NCBI GenBank assembly: GCA_030451965.1
Contig: JAKDNE010000002.1
Span: 1 to 31,756, forward strand
From: Brachybacterium sp.
GTDB taxonomy: Bacteria > Actinomycetota > Actinomycetes > Actinomycetales > Dermabacteraceae
Reading direction: 5' to 3'
Length of the DNA: 31,756 nucleotides
A program made the position numbers and the translations under genes. The notes under the pieces were generated by a model. The model ran no database searches, was not told where the DNA came from, and was given only the letters and a program-made list of their open reading frames with translations. Position 1 is the stretch's first letter; each line of letters opens with the position of its first letter. Shown here piece by piece: positions 6,861-12,863 of the stretch.

Positions 6861-7885
6861 GCCTTGTCGTTCAGACTCACGACGAACTCATCGCTGCCAT
6901 TCCACACCTGATCGGATTCACGCCCACCGAGTCGGCTGTGGTGATACCGCTCAAAGGCAATCTGCCCGTTGTGCGGGTGGACATGCCTCGAGACGACGAA
7001 GAAGGTCGCGGGGTGGTGAAAGAGATCGGCGGGGCACTCAGCAGATATGCCGAGCCCGGCTCCAGCGTGGCAGTGGTTTGTCTAACCGGTGACAGTCACG
7101 ATGCTCAGCTGACCAGTCAAGCCATGGCCGCAGAGTTCGACAGCGTCGGAGTTGAGGTCCCGGTGCGGATCTGGGCCGTCGCCGATCGGTGGATGGAGTT
7201 CAACGCCGGGCGGTCGGGGGAGCGGACGCCGCAGACCGAGAACAAGTTGGCCGCAGAGACCGTTGCGATGGGCCGTGCCCAGCCGTTGCAGAGCCGCGAG
7301 GCCCTCGCCGCAGCGTTGGAGGGGGACCGGGGGCCGATCCAGGTTGCGCTTCCGGCTGCCCGCCAAGCCGCCACCGAGAGCACTCCGGACCAGGAGTGCG
7401 CGTGGGCCGTTGAGCGACTGGGGCAGTTCCACCACGACGGCAATCGGCTGTCCGACCACGACGGCGCCCGTCTGCTGGTGGCCCTGGAGAACACCGAAAC
7501 GCGGGACTTCTTATGGCATGACATGAGCCGTGACAACGCGGAGGCACACGTTTCCCTGTGGACAGACCTCACTGGGCGGGCACCTGACGAAGTGCGCGCT
7601 CCCGCCGCATCCCTGTGCGGCTTTGCCAGCTGGCTCCACGGCGACGGCGCCCGCGCATGGTGCGCGCTCGACCAGGTTCCTGAAGGACAGTCCTACTCGA
7701 TGGCCGACCTGGTCGGCGGCGCGCTTCAACAAGGACTGCACCCGAGTGTCTGGGAGAAGGCCCGCGCAGCTGTCGAGCCCGACGAGATCGATGAAAGCTT
7801 CACACCCGAGACGCCCACCCGGCACCCCGGCACCGAGATCCCGGGACGGAACGGACCCCCGCCCCGCCATGGACCAGAACGATGA
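6857..7885 (+). CDS. DUF4192 family protein
   Basis: A 342-residue protein with the DUF4192 signature: DELIAAIPHLIGFTPTESAV, then VRVDMPRDD, then VAVVCLTGD and VRIWAVADRWMEF, with a later LCGFASWLHGDGARAWCALD. This family is close to restricted to actinobacteria, is frequent on plasmids and integrative elements, and has no established function. The last 35 residues are Pro-rich and probably disordered. The gene overlaps both neighbours by four bases, so it is the centre of an operon of small element genes. Confidence 0.88.
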   Translation: MSLVVQTHDELIAAIPHLIGFTPTESAVVIPLKGNLPVVRVDMPRDDEEGRGVVKEIGGALSRYAEPGSSVAVVCLTGDSHDAQLTSQAMAAEFDSVGVEVPVRIWAVADRWMEFNAGRSGERTPQTENKLAAETVAMGRAQPLQSREALAAALEGDRGPIQVALPAARQAATESTPDQECAWAVERLGQFHHDGNRLSDHDGARLLVALENTETRDFLWHDMSRDNAEAHVSLWTDLTGRAPDEVRAPAASLCGFASWLHGDGARAWCALDQVPEGQSYSMADLVGGALQQGLHPSVWEKARAAVEPDEIDESFTPETPTRHPGTEIPGRNGPPPRHGPER

Positions 7886-8052
7886 ACGGAGCAGCGAGCA
7901 TGGACCTCACCGACGACCACGGCAGCGTTCAGGAAGCCCGGCTGGCGCGCCTGATTGAGCCTCAGCCAGAGAACGGCCGAGACCGTCCGCGCATCGACTG
8001 GATCAACGAGCCGAAGGCGAGCAGCCGCCAGGAAGAGGGACGTCATGCCTGA
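7882..8052 (+). CDS. Small acidic protein coupled to DUF4192 gene
   Basis: A 56-residue frame whose ATG overlaps the DUF4192 stop (ATGA). It begins MNGAASMDLTDDHGSV and includes EARLARLIEPQPENG and RIDWINEPKA. Third-position GC is high and the ATGA overlap continues the gene layout used on both sides, which are the main reasons to accept it. Its last eight bases overlap the start of the next small ORF. No family recognised. Confidence 0.5.
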   Translation: MNGAASMDLTDDHGSVQEARLARLIEPQPENGRDRPRIDWINEPKASSRQEEGRHA

Positions 8053-8212
8053 TGTCCAGACCATCCACCACGAACTGCAGACCAAGAGTCGACTCGCACG
8101 AGCCTGGCAGCAACGTGACCGGGAGTGGACCTCCGCTCCCTCTCCATGGTGGCTCTCGTCCTCCTCCTGTGGCTGGCCCTCGGAGCGCACGCCACGAAGA
8201 CCGCCGCCGTGA
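8045..8212 (+). CDS. Small ORF, probably the first part of a frame-disrupted gene
   Basis: A frame of 55 residues beginning MPDVQTIHHELQTKSRLARAW. The first 30 residues have typical codon use and form a charged helix; after about 8125 the composition turns Ser/Pro-rich and coding-like bias moves to another frame (8125-8334), which encodes a hydrophobic helix. A single base missing near 8120-8126 would join a charged helix to a membrane helix in one protein. It may also simply be two overlapping small genes. Confidence 0.4.
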   Translation: MPDVQTIHHELQTKSRLARAWQQRDREWTSAPSPWWLSSSSCGWPSERTPRRPPP

Positions 8213-8334
8213 AGTTGGACAACCCCGGCCACTATGGAGCCTTCCTTGCCGGGTACCAAGCACGGCGCAGTTCTGACATCCGACCTCACCTTGGGCGACG
8301 TCGTAGACCCGGCAGTGCGTGTCCAGCATGGTGA
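8125..8334 (+). CDS. Small membrane or exported protein
   Basis: A 69-residue frame from a GTG. Residues 7-24 (SMVALVLLLWLALGAHAT) form a strong hydrophobic helix, reading either as a signal-anchor or, with the following Ala-His-Ala, as a signal peptide. The next part (AVKLDNPGHYGAFLAGYQ) still shows good codon bias; the last 20 residues are Arg-rich and may be read-through. It overlaps the previous ORF in another frame. It lies at the end of the element-like block. Confidence 0.4.
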   Translation: MDLRSLSMVALVLLLWLALGAHATKTAAVKLDNPGHYGAFLAGYQARRSSDIRPHLGRRRRPGSACPAW

Positions 8335-8503
8335 GAGGCAACTTCTGGTCGAGCCGCCGTGCTAGTGCTCGATTAGGCCACCAGCGACATCGACCCGGCG
8401 ATTGCCGGCCTCGTCGAGTCGGCGGTGGACCGCGTCGCCCGCGGAGCGCAGCGTCAATCGGCGTCGCGCACGGACCGGGCAGCCTGGACGGTGCGGATGC
8501 GCT
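8335..8503 (+). other. Junction region with decayed coding sequence
   Basis: This stretch separates the element-type genes from the biosynthetic block. On the plus strand, about 8371-8440 encodes SDIDPAIAGLVESAVDRVA with strong third-position GC bias, but a TAG lies two codons before it and no start codon fits, so it reads as a fragment of a lost gene. No inverted or direct repeats marking an integration site were seen. Confidence 0.3.
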
Positions 8504-9187
8504 CTACCGGATGCGGGACGGTGCGCTACAGAAGGTCTGAAGGTCGATCGCCTCCTCGGCCTCCACAGCAAGTCCCGCCAGGTGGCCCGGAGGGGCGGGC
8601 ACGACGACCCTGGACAGCCTGCGGCCTCCGTCCCTGAGGTCGATCCGCACCACCGCTCCTTTCCCAGGTACGCCCGGGAGAGACTCGGAGAGTCCGAGAC
8701 CGAGCGCCTTGAGGGTCGCCTCCTTGGCCACCCACCAGGCGCACGCGGTGCGGGCCCGGTCGGCACCGGTGAGCCGGGCCAGCTCGGCCTGCTCCGCTGC
8801 ACCGAAGACGAGGTCGGAGCCGATCAGGGGAGTGATCGAATCGACGTCCTGCACGTCCAGTCCGCAGGGTCGGGCCGAGAGCGCGACACCCACGACGCCT
8901 CCAGCATGCGTGATGGAGATCCAGGGCGCCTCGGCGCCCTGGCGGCGTACCCGTGCGCGGGGGCGGCCTTCCGTGGGCTCGGGGTCGGGGATGACCGAGA
9001 CCTCCTCGGGTTCGACGCCGCACTGCGCAGCCACCACTCGCTTGGCCATAACCCGACCGGTCGCGTGCCGTGCGCGGTCCGCCTCCAGGCGATACCGCGC
9101 GCACCTTTCCCGCTCCGCGTCGTCGAGCAACGGGTCGTGCACCGCTGCCGGGTCGGGCGCCGACCACCACACCCGGGCAGCGGTCAT
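8504..9187 (-). CDS. Sfp/EntD-type 4'-phosphopantetheinyl transferase
   Basis: A 227-residue cytosolic enzyme that transfers phosphopantetheine from CoA to the Ser of carrier proteins; the obvious client here is the ACP of the PKS. The family motifs are present: GLDVQDVD at about 109-116, with the metal-binding Asp111, and AWWVAKEATLKALG at about 150-163, the W/KEA signature with Glu156. Position 113 is Gln, where Sfp has Glu109; this middle residue varies in the family, so activity is still expected. Length is normal. Its ATG overlaps the stop of a dihydroxybenzoate-dehydrogenase remnant (ATGA), suggesting the gene once belonged to a catecholate siderophore operon, where EntD-type enzymes are usual. 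It is transcribed leftward and ends at the junction with the element-like block. Confidence 0.9.
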   Translation of the reverse strand: MTAARVWWSAPDPAAVHDPLLDDAERERCARYRLEADRARHATGRVMAKRVVAAQCGVEPEEVSVIPDPEPTEGRPRARVRRQGAEAPWISITHAGGVVGVALSARPCGLDVQDVDSITPLIGSDLVFGAAEQAELARLTGADRARTACAWWVAKEATLKALGLGLSESLPGVPGKGAVVRIDLRDGGRRLSRVVVPAPPGHLAGLAVEAEEAIDLQTFCSAPSRIR

Positions 9188-9504
9188 CGGTTCTGGGTCA
9201 CCCCGCCATCGTCCATGACGTCCTGCATCTTGAAGGTGGCCGGACTGCCTGCAACGACGGCCGACCTATCGGTGCTCGATTCGCGCAGCATGCCATCGAC
9301 CATCGGGGTGCGCGCGGTCCCACGGGACACGACGTTGCAGCGGCTCCCGTGCTCGGCCAGCTGCAGGTCCAGGGATTGGGTGAAGAGTGCGGCTGCGGCT
9401 CTGGAAGCGCCGCACGCCGCCATACCCTGGCGTGGCAGCCGTCCTGCGTTGGAGGCGATCGTGGCGATTCCGTCGCGGCGTCGGGACACCAAACGCCAAG
9501 CCAC
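9184..9504 (-). pseudogene. Remnant of 2,3-dihydro-2,3-dihydroxybenzoate dehydrogenase (EntA/DhbA-like)
   Basis: The 106 in-frame codons match the second half of an EntA/DhbA short-chain dehydrogenase: DGIATIASNAGRLPRQGM, then ALFTQSL, LAEHGSRCNVVS, then VVAGSPATFK. Three defects are visible. The N-terminal NAD-binding half is absent, the frame beginning just beside the dehalogenase-like gene. The catalytic YxxxK is CGASR, so both Tyr and Lys are lost. After ATFK the sequence jumps to MQDVMDDGGVTQ, which corresponds to the family's final strand, so roughly 35 residues are deleted without breaking the frame. The stop overlaps the phosphopantetheinyl transferase start (ATGA). The frame may be kept because it carries translation into that gene. 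EntA oxidises the dihydrodiol to 2,3-dihydroxybenzoate for siderophores. Confidence 0.8.
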
Positions 9505-9518
9505 CGCGCTGCGCCTCT

Positions 9519-10514
9519 TCAGCTGCGTCGGCGGGTTGGCGCGGCAGCCTGCTTCAAAGGCTCCCAGCCAATGAGCGCATCGACGAACTCTTCAGGCGAG
9601 TCGGACTCGGTGTACAGGCCCGCGCTGGCCAGGGTGACCAGGTCGTTGTTCGGGAACGTTTCGTACAACCGATCACGCTCTTTGGGCCGGAACGCGATGT
9701 CCTTCTCGCCCCAGATGATCAATGTCGGAAGTTCGGAGATTGCGGGCAGCCCCGTTTCGACATCAGCGAAGAACTTCTTGCTGGCCAAGATCTGACCTGG
9801 CAGGACCGCTGAGGCCTGACGCCGCGCCGCCGTCCCCAGCGCACGACGGTAGTGATCCATCTCGTCTTTGCTCAGCTGCCGCTGTTTGTGCCCGACCGGC
9901 ATGAACCAGTCGACCAGGACATTGAGGCGCCGCACGAGAAAACGGAACGGCATGCCTCCGATGACCCGGCCGAACCACTCGAAGTGAAAGGTACCGTTCA
10001 CTGGCCAGGCCCACGTGTTCGCCAACACCAGTCGGTTGAAGGTCTCGGGTCGCTGCTCGGCCGCCGCAAGCCCGATCATGCCGCCCCAGTCCTGGCCAAC
10101 CAGCGTGATGTCCTTGAGGCCCAGAGCATCGACGAAGCCGCCAACGACGTCGGCGTGTTCTTCAGGCATGTACCGATAGTCGTGCGCTGGAGTCGACAGC
10201 CCGAATCCTGGGTAGTCCAGGGCGACGCATCGGAAATGGCCGCTCAGACCGGGGATGACCTGGCGCCACAGGAACGACCATGTGGGGTTTCCGTGGAGCA
10301 GCAGGAGGGTCGGCCCAGAGCCTTCATCCACGTAGTGAACGGTGTGCCCATCGACCTGCACGAACCGACTCTCAAATGGGAACAATTCGTCACTGACCCA
10401 CGCGGGGCGTTGGTCGCGATCTATTCCGGTGTCGGCTGCTGCCTCGGCCCCGGCGCCTGAGTTGCTTGTAAATATTGTCAGCACTTGAGAAACTCTAGCA
10501 GGCCATTGCAGCAT
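9519..10514 (-). CDS. Haloalkane dehalogenase homologue lacking the catalytic His
   Basis: A 331-residue alpha/beta hydrolase close to mycobacterial Rv1833c-type dehalogenases. FPFESRF and HYVDEG are followed by HGNPTWSFLWR (74-84, oxyanion and halide Asn76), the nucleophile elbow VGQDWGG with Asp142 and halide-binding Trp143, and WGEKDIAFRP with the acid Asp272. An Asp, not a Ser, at the elbow marks a dehalogenase or epoxide hydrolase rather than an esterase. Where the family has AGHF/LHYLQED, this protein has SAGLYTESDSPEEF: the base His is Leu300 (CTG). In dehalogenases, loss of this His lets the alkyl-enzyme ester form but not hydrolyse. The start is uncertain: ATG 10514 is given; GTG 10484 is possible; neither has a good ribosome binding site. 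Divergent from the SARP gene. Confidence 0.82.
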   Translation of the reverse strand: MLQWPARVSQVLTIFTSNSGAGAEAAADTGIDRDQRPAWVSDELFPFESRFVQVDGHTVHYVDEGSGPTLLLLHGNPTWSFLWRQVIPGLSGHFRCVALDYPGFGLSTPAHDYRYMPEEHADVVGGFVDALGLKDITLVGQDWGGMIGLAAAEQRPETFNRLVLANTWAWPVNGTFHFEWFGRVIGGMPFRFLVRRLNVLVDWFMPVGHKQRQLSKDEMDHYRRALGTAARRQASAVLPGQILASKKFFADVETGLPAISELPTLIIWGEKDIAFRPKERDRLYETFPNNDLVTLASAGLYTESDSPEEFVDALIGWEPLKQAAAPTRRRS

Positions 10515-10633
10515 GGAGTGACTGTGGCGGGAATCGGCGTCTGAGCGCTGTCGTCCTGCCTCAGACAAGGGGGTGACCTGCAGCCAGGCAGGGGGTCTGC
10601 GCCCGGAGTTGACACCTATCGGGAGGCAGCTAT
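10515..10633. promoter_or_regulatory. Divergent promoter region between dehalogenase-like and SARP genes
   Basis: On the plus strand, TTGACA at 10608 is followed 17 bases later by ATATGG, but that hexamer covers the SARP start codon, so the pair may be chance or the start may lie later. GGGAGG at 10621-10626 is a good ribosome binding site for ATG 10634. A small inverted repeat (CCTGC...GCAGG, about 10577-10592) is present. Just left of it, 10466-10480 is an AT-rich near-palindrome. Confidence 0.35.
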
Positions 10634-11491
10634 ATGGACACAGCAGCGACACGATCCACGACGCCGTACCTCGGGGACAAGCAGTCGGGATCAGAGCTAT
10701 TCGCACATCCTGGATCACGCTTCGAGGCCCGCCTATTCGGCCCATTCAAAATTCAGCGCACAGACGGTGTCGATTTGGACTCCATGGCGTTGGGCCGAAC
10801 ATCGGTGCGAACCCTGTTGAAGTGGTTTCTGCTCCACCCCGGTGAACGCTTTGATGCGTCAGACCTGTGCAAAGTGTTGTGGCCGGCCGCGCCGACCCAG
10901 ACTCTCGGTAACAGGCTCGACGTGACAGTGCACCACCTGCGTCGCCTTCTCGAGCCAGAGTTGCCGGCCCCCAATATGTCGAATTTCGTCAAGTTCAAAC
11001 GCAATGGACTCTACTGGTTCGACGACGCCGGGACCTGGCGGAGCGATCTGCAGGATACCCAGGAGGACTGGTCGAATGCGGAGCGCGCTGAGACTCGCGG
11101 GGATGCCGTTGGTGCGATCGAACTACTCGAAGCGGTAGTTGATCGCCACGACGCAACGTTCCTGTTGGAGAACCTCTTCGATGATGCCTTCGCACCCTCG
11201 CGTGCCGCCCAAGAAGTTGTTCATCGTGATGCGCTTGCCCGTCTGCTGGATCTCTATGTCGCGGTGGGCTCGCCCCACCAGGCGGTTCCTTGTGCGTTGA
11301 CGTTGCTGGAACTGGATCCGTATTCGGAGAGGGCGGCCACCACACTGGCCGAGATTCAATTGGGTCAAGGGCACAGGCTTTCTGCGCGAACCCATCTCGG
11401 GCGTAGCCTACGTCAGATGCAGCAGGAACTGGGATGTCGCCCGAGTGAGCACGCGTTGCAGGTGTGGCGAGAGATCGCGGACCCCGCATGA
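10634..11491 (+). CDS. SARP-family transcriptional activator
   Basis: A 285-residue regulator. An OmpR-like winged helix DNA-binding domain spans about residues 30-125 (FEARLFGPFKI, then RTLLKWFLLHPGERF, LCKVLWPAAP, and LDVTVHHLRRLLEPELP), followed by the bacterial transcriptional activation domain of helical TPR-like repeats (about 135-283, with LLDLYVAVGSPHQAV and LLELDPYSERAA). SARPs bind tandem heptamers set about 11 bp apart near the -35 region and switch on antibiotic operons. Such a pair lies upstream of the halogenase-PKS operon (25085-25102), so this is a likely cluster activator. Start ATG 10634 has GGGAGG eight bases before it; the first 30 residues are a non-conserved lead. It converges on the HxlR-type gene with three bases between stops. 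Confidence 0.88.
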   Translation: MDTAATRSTTPYLGDKQSGSELFAHPGSRFEARLFGPFKIQRTDGVDLDSMALGRTSVRTLLKWFLLHPGERFDASDLCKVLWPAAPTQTLGNRLDVTVHHLRRLLEPELPAPNMSNFVKFKRNGLYWFDDAGTWRSDLQDTQEDWSNAERAETRGDAVGAIELLEAVVDRHDATFLLENLFDDAFAPSRAAQEVVHRDALARLLDLYVAVGSPHQAVPCALTLLELDPYSERAATTLAEIQLGQGHRLSARTHLGRSLRQMQQELGCRPSEHALQVWREIADPA

Positions 11492-11494
11492 GCC

Positions 11495-12166
11495 TCAGAT
11501 GTGGCTGAGTGCCCACTCGGCATCGGCGTGCTGGTCGAAGACGCGGGCGAGATCGTCTCGGCTGCCGCGCAGTTTGCTCGAAGCCAGCACATTGTCGAGG
11601 GGGATCATGCCCGCCGCGAGCCCCATCACGCTCGTGGCATCCGTTATCAGTAAGGTGCCGTCTGACTCGCCCGTTTCGAGTTTGACGCTTGTCGCGGCGC
11701 GATCGACGCTAATGCGGATAACCGTCTCGTCGACCTCTACCCACACGACGACCTTGCGTCGACTCCTGGCGTCGTGCAATAGCGCCCTGAGCGCGACGAC
11801 CAGCCAGTGAGGTTGGAACTGGTCGCCCTCTTGGGGCCCCGACACCATGAGGGGAGTGCTCCAGATCGCGTAGGCCCGGACCACTTCGCGCAACTCCATA
11901 CCCCAGGGGGTTAGCTGGTACAGCACGGTGTTGCTGTCCTTGGCCAGCGACCTCTCTACGACTCCAGCCGCCTCTAGGTCGCGCAGCCTGGTCGCCAGCA
12001 GGTTCGTGGCGATGCCAGGCACGCCGTTCGTCAGTTCGCCGAAGCGCTGCGGTGAGATGAGGAGCTCTCGGACGATGAGCAGCGTCCACTTGGGCTCCAA
12101 GATCTCCAGTCCGCGCGCGAGTCCGCAGTAATGATTGTATCCCTTGGTCATGGACGCGCCTTGCAT
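11495..12166 (-). CDS. HxlR-type transcriptional regulator with SCP2-like C-terminal domain
   Basis: A 223-residue protein. Residues 6-105 are a typical HxlR/MarR winged helix: GYNHYCGLARGLEILEPKW, then LLIVRELL, RFGELTNGVPGIATNLLATR and LRDLEAAGVVER, with YQLTPWG in the wing. The C-terminal 100 residues (VVVWVEVDETVIRIS, DGTLLITDATSVMGLAAG) look like the SCP2-type ligand pocket found on a subset of HxlR regulators, so a lipophilic pathway product could be the inducer. HxlR proteins usually repress a neighbouring operon. Start 12166 is taken; ATG 12151 (MTKGYNHY), which matches usual family starts, is equally possible. It lies just downstream of the SRPBCC gene, with its own 91-base leader, and is convergent with the SARP gene. 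Confidence 0.85.
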   Translation of the reverse strand: MQGASMTKGYNHYCGLARGLEILEPKWTLLIVRELLISPQRFGELTNGVPGIATNLLATRLRDLEAAGVVERSLAKDSNTVLYQLTPWGMELREVVRAYAIWSTPLMVSGPQEGDQFQPHWLVVALRALLHDARSRRKVVVWVEVDETVIRISVDRAATSVKLETGESDGTLLITDATSVMGLAAGMIPLDNVLASSKLRGSRDDLARVFDQHADAEWALSHI

Positions 12167-12257
12167 GGTTGACTTTGTCCTGCGAACTTTACACTAAGGG
12201 AAGGGATTCTGCGTTCAGGGCTACCAAAGCCGATGTTGTGCAGTCGTGGGCGGGTCC
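12167..12257 (-). promoter_or_regulatory. Leader of HxlR-type gene with repeated ACTTT motif
   Basis: The gap contains two plus-strand ACTTT words (12172-12176 and 12186-12190) with a 14-base period, the second inside AACTTTACACTAAG. Such spaced short repeats are a common form of HxlR/MarR operator, so autoregulation is possible. No clear terminator for the SRPBCC operon is seen here. Confidence 0.3.
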
Positions 12258-12863
12258 TCAGGCACCTTGTGCGATAGGGGGCTCGTCGGGTTGTGCTTGT
12301 GACCGGAAATGAGCTTGGGACAGGTCGCGGATGCTACGCATCTGTTTACTCATCATCAGCATGTCGAGCCACCCCACCGTGTACTGATAGATCCACCCCA
12401 ACCTCTGGGCTCGCGGGAGGGTGAGCTTCACGATCAGTCGGGTCGCGGTCGGGCCGGTGGGCCGCAACACGTAGGAGATGGCGAGGTCGGGCAGCAGTTT
12501 CCTAGCCAACCAGTTGTCGAGCCGGATCGTGATCTGCTGGTTATAAGTGAAGCTGACCAGGACGAACAGGGTCATGAAGCGTTGGCCAACCTGTAGGTGC
12601 TCTAGGCCGGGAATAAGGTAGCGAGGGCTGCGTCTGCCCAAGTTGTTGAGGACGTCGTAGCTGTAGGGAGCCGCCCTGATTTGGCACAGCCAGCGGAAGA
12701 CGTACTCATGGGGTGCGGCAATGTCCATCGCCCTGTGTGGCTCGGTTCGTGGGCCGCGGCCGACCTCAATGTCACAGGGAAGGGCCGCGTGAACTTCTTC
12801 GGGTGTCGACCCCCACACGAACGGAGGGCCGGAAACGCTGCGTATCCGCTCCAAGGTCCTCAT
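12258..12863 (-). CDS. SRPBCC (START/cyclase-like) superfamily protein
   Basis: A 201-residue protein, last gene of the halogenase-PKS operon. Its ATG overlaps the hal1 stop (ATGA). Features of a SRPBCC helix-grip fold are present: MDIAAPHEYVFRWLCQIR (entry strand and helix), YSYDVLNNLGRRSPRYLIPG, a central strand (FMTLFVLVSFTYNQQITIRL), later strands (ISYVLRPTGPTATRLIVKL) and a long C-terminal helix. The family forms a hydrophobic pocket and includes polyketide cyclases, aromatases and lipid-binding proteins; catalytic residues are not conserved, so function cannot be read. Its position suggests it binds or cyclises the pathway intermediate, or carries a hydrophobic product. Residues 15-40 (PPFVWGSTPEEVHAAL) form an N-terminal lead. 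Confidence 0.7.
   Translation of the reverse strand: MRTLERIRSVSGPPFVWGSTPEEVHAALPCDIEVGRGPRTEPHRAMDIAAPHEYVFRWLCQIRAAPYSYDVLNNLGRRSPRYLIPGLEHLQVGQRFMTLFVLVSFTYNQQITIRLDNWLARKLLPDLAISYVLRPTGPTATRLIVKLTLPRAQRLGWIYQYTVGWLDMLMMSKQMRSIRDLSQAHFRSQAQPDEPPIAQGA

Noticed and set aside
10608..10636. TTGACA with ATATGG 17 bases on as the SARP promoter
   Set aside because: The second hexamer overlaps the start codon, which would place the transcript start inside the gene; kept only as a note.
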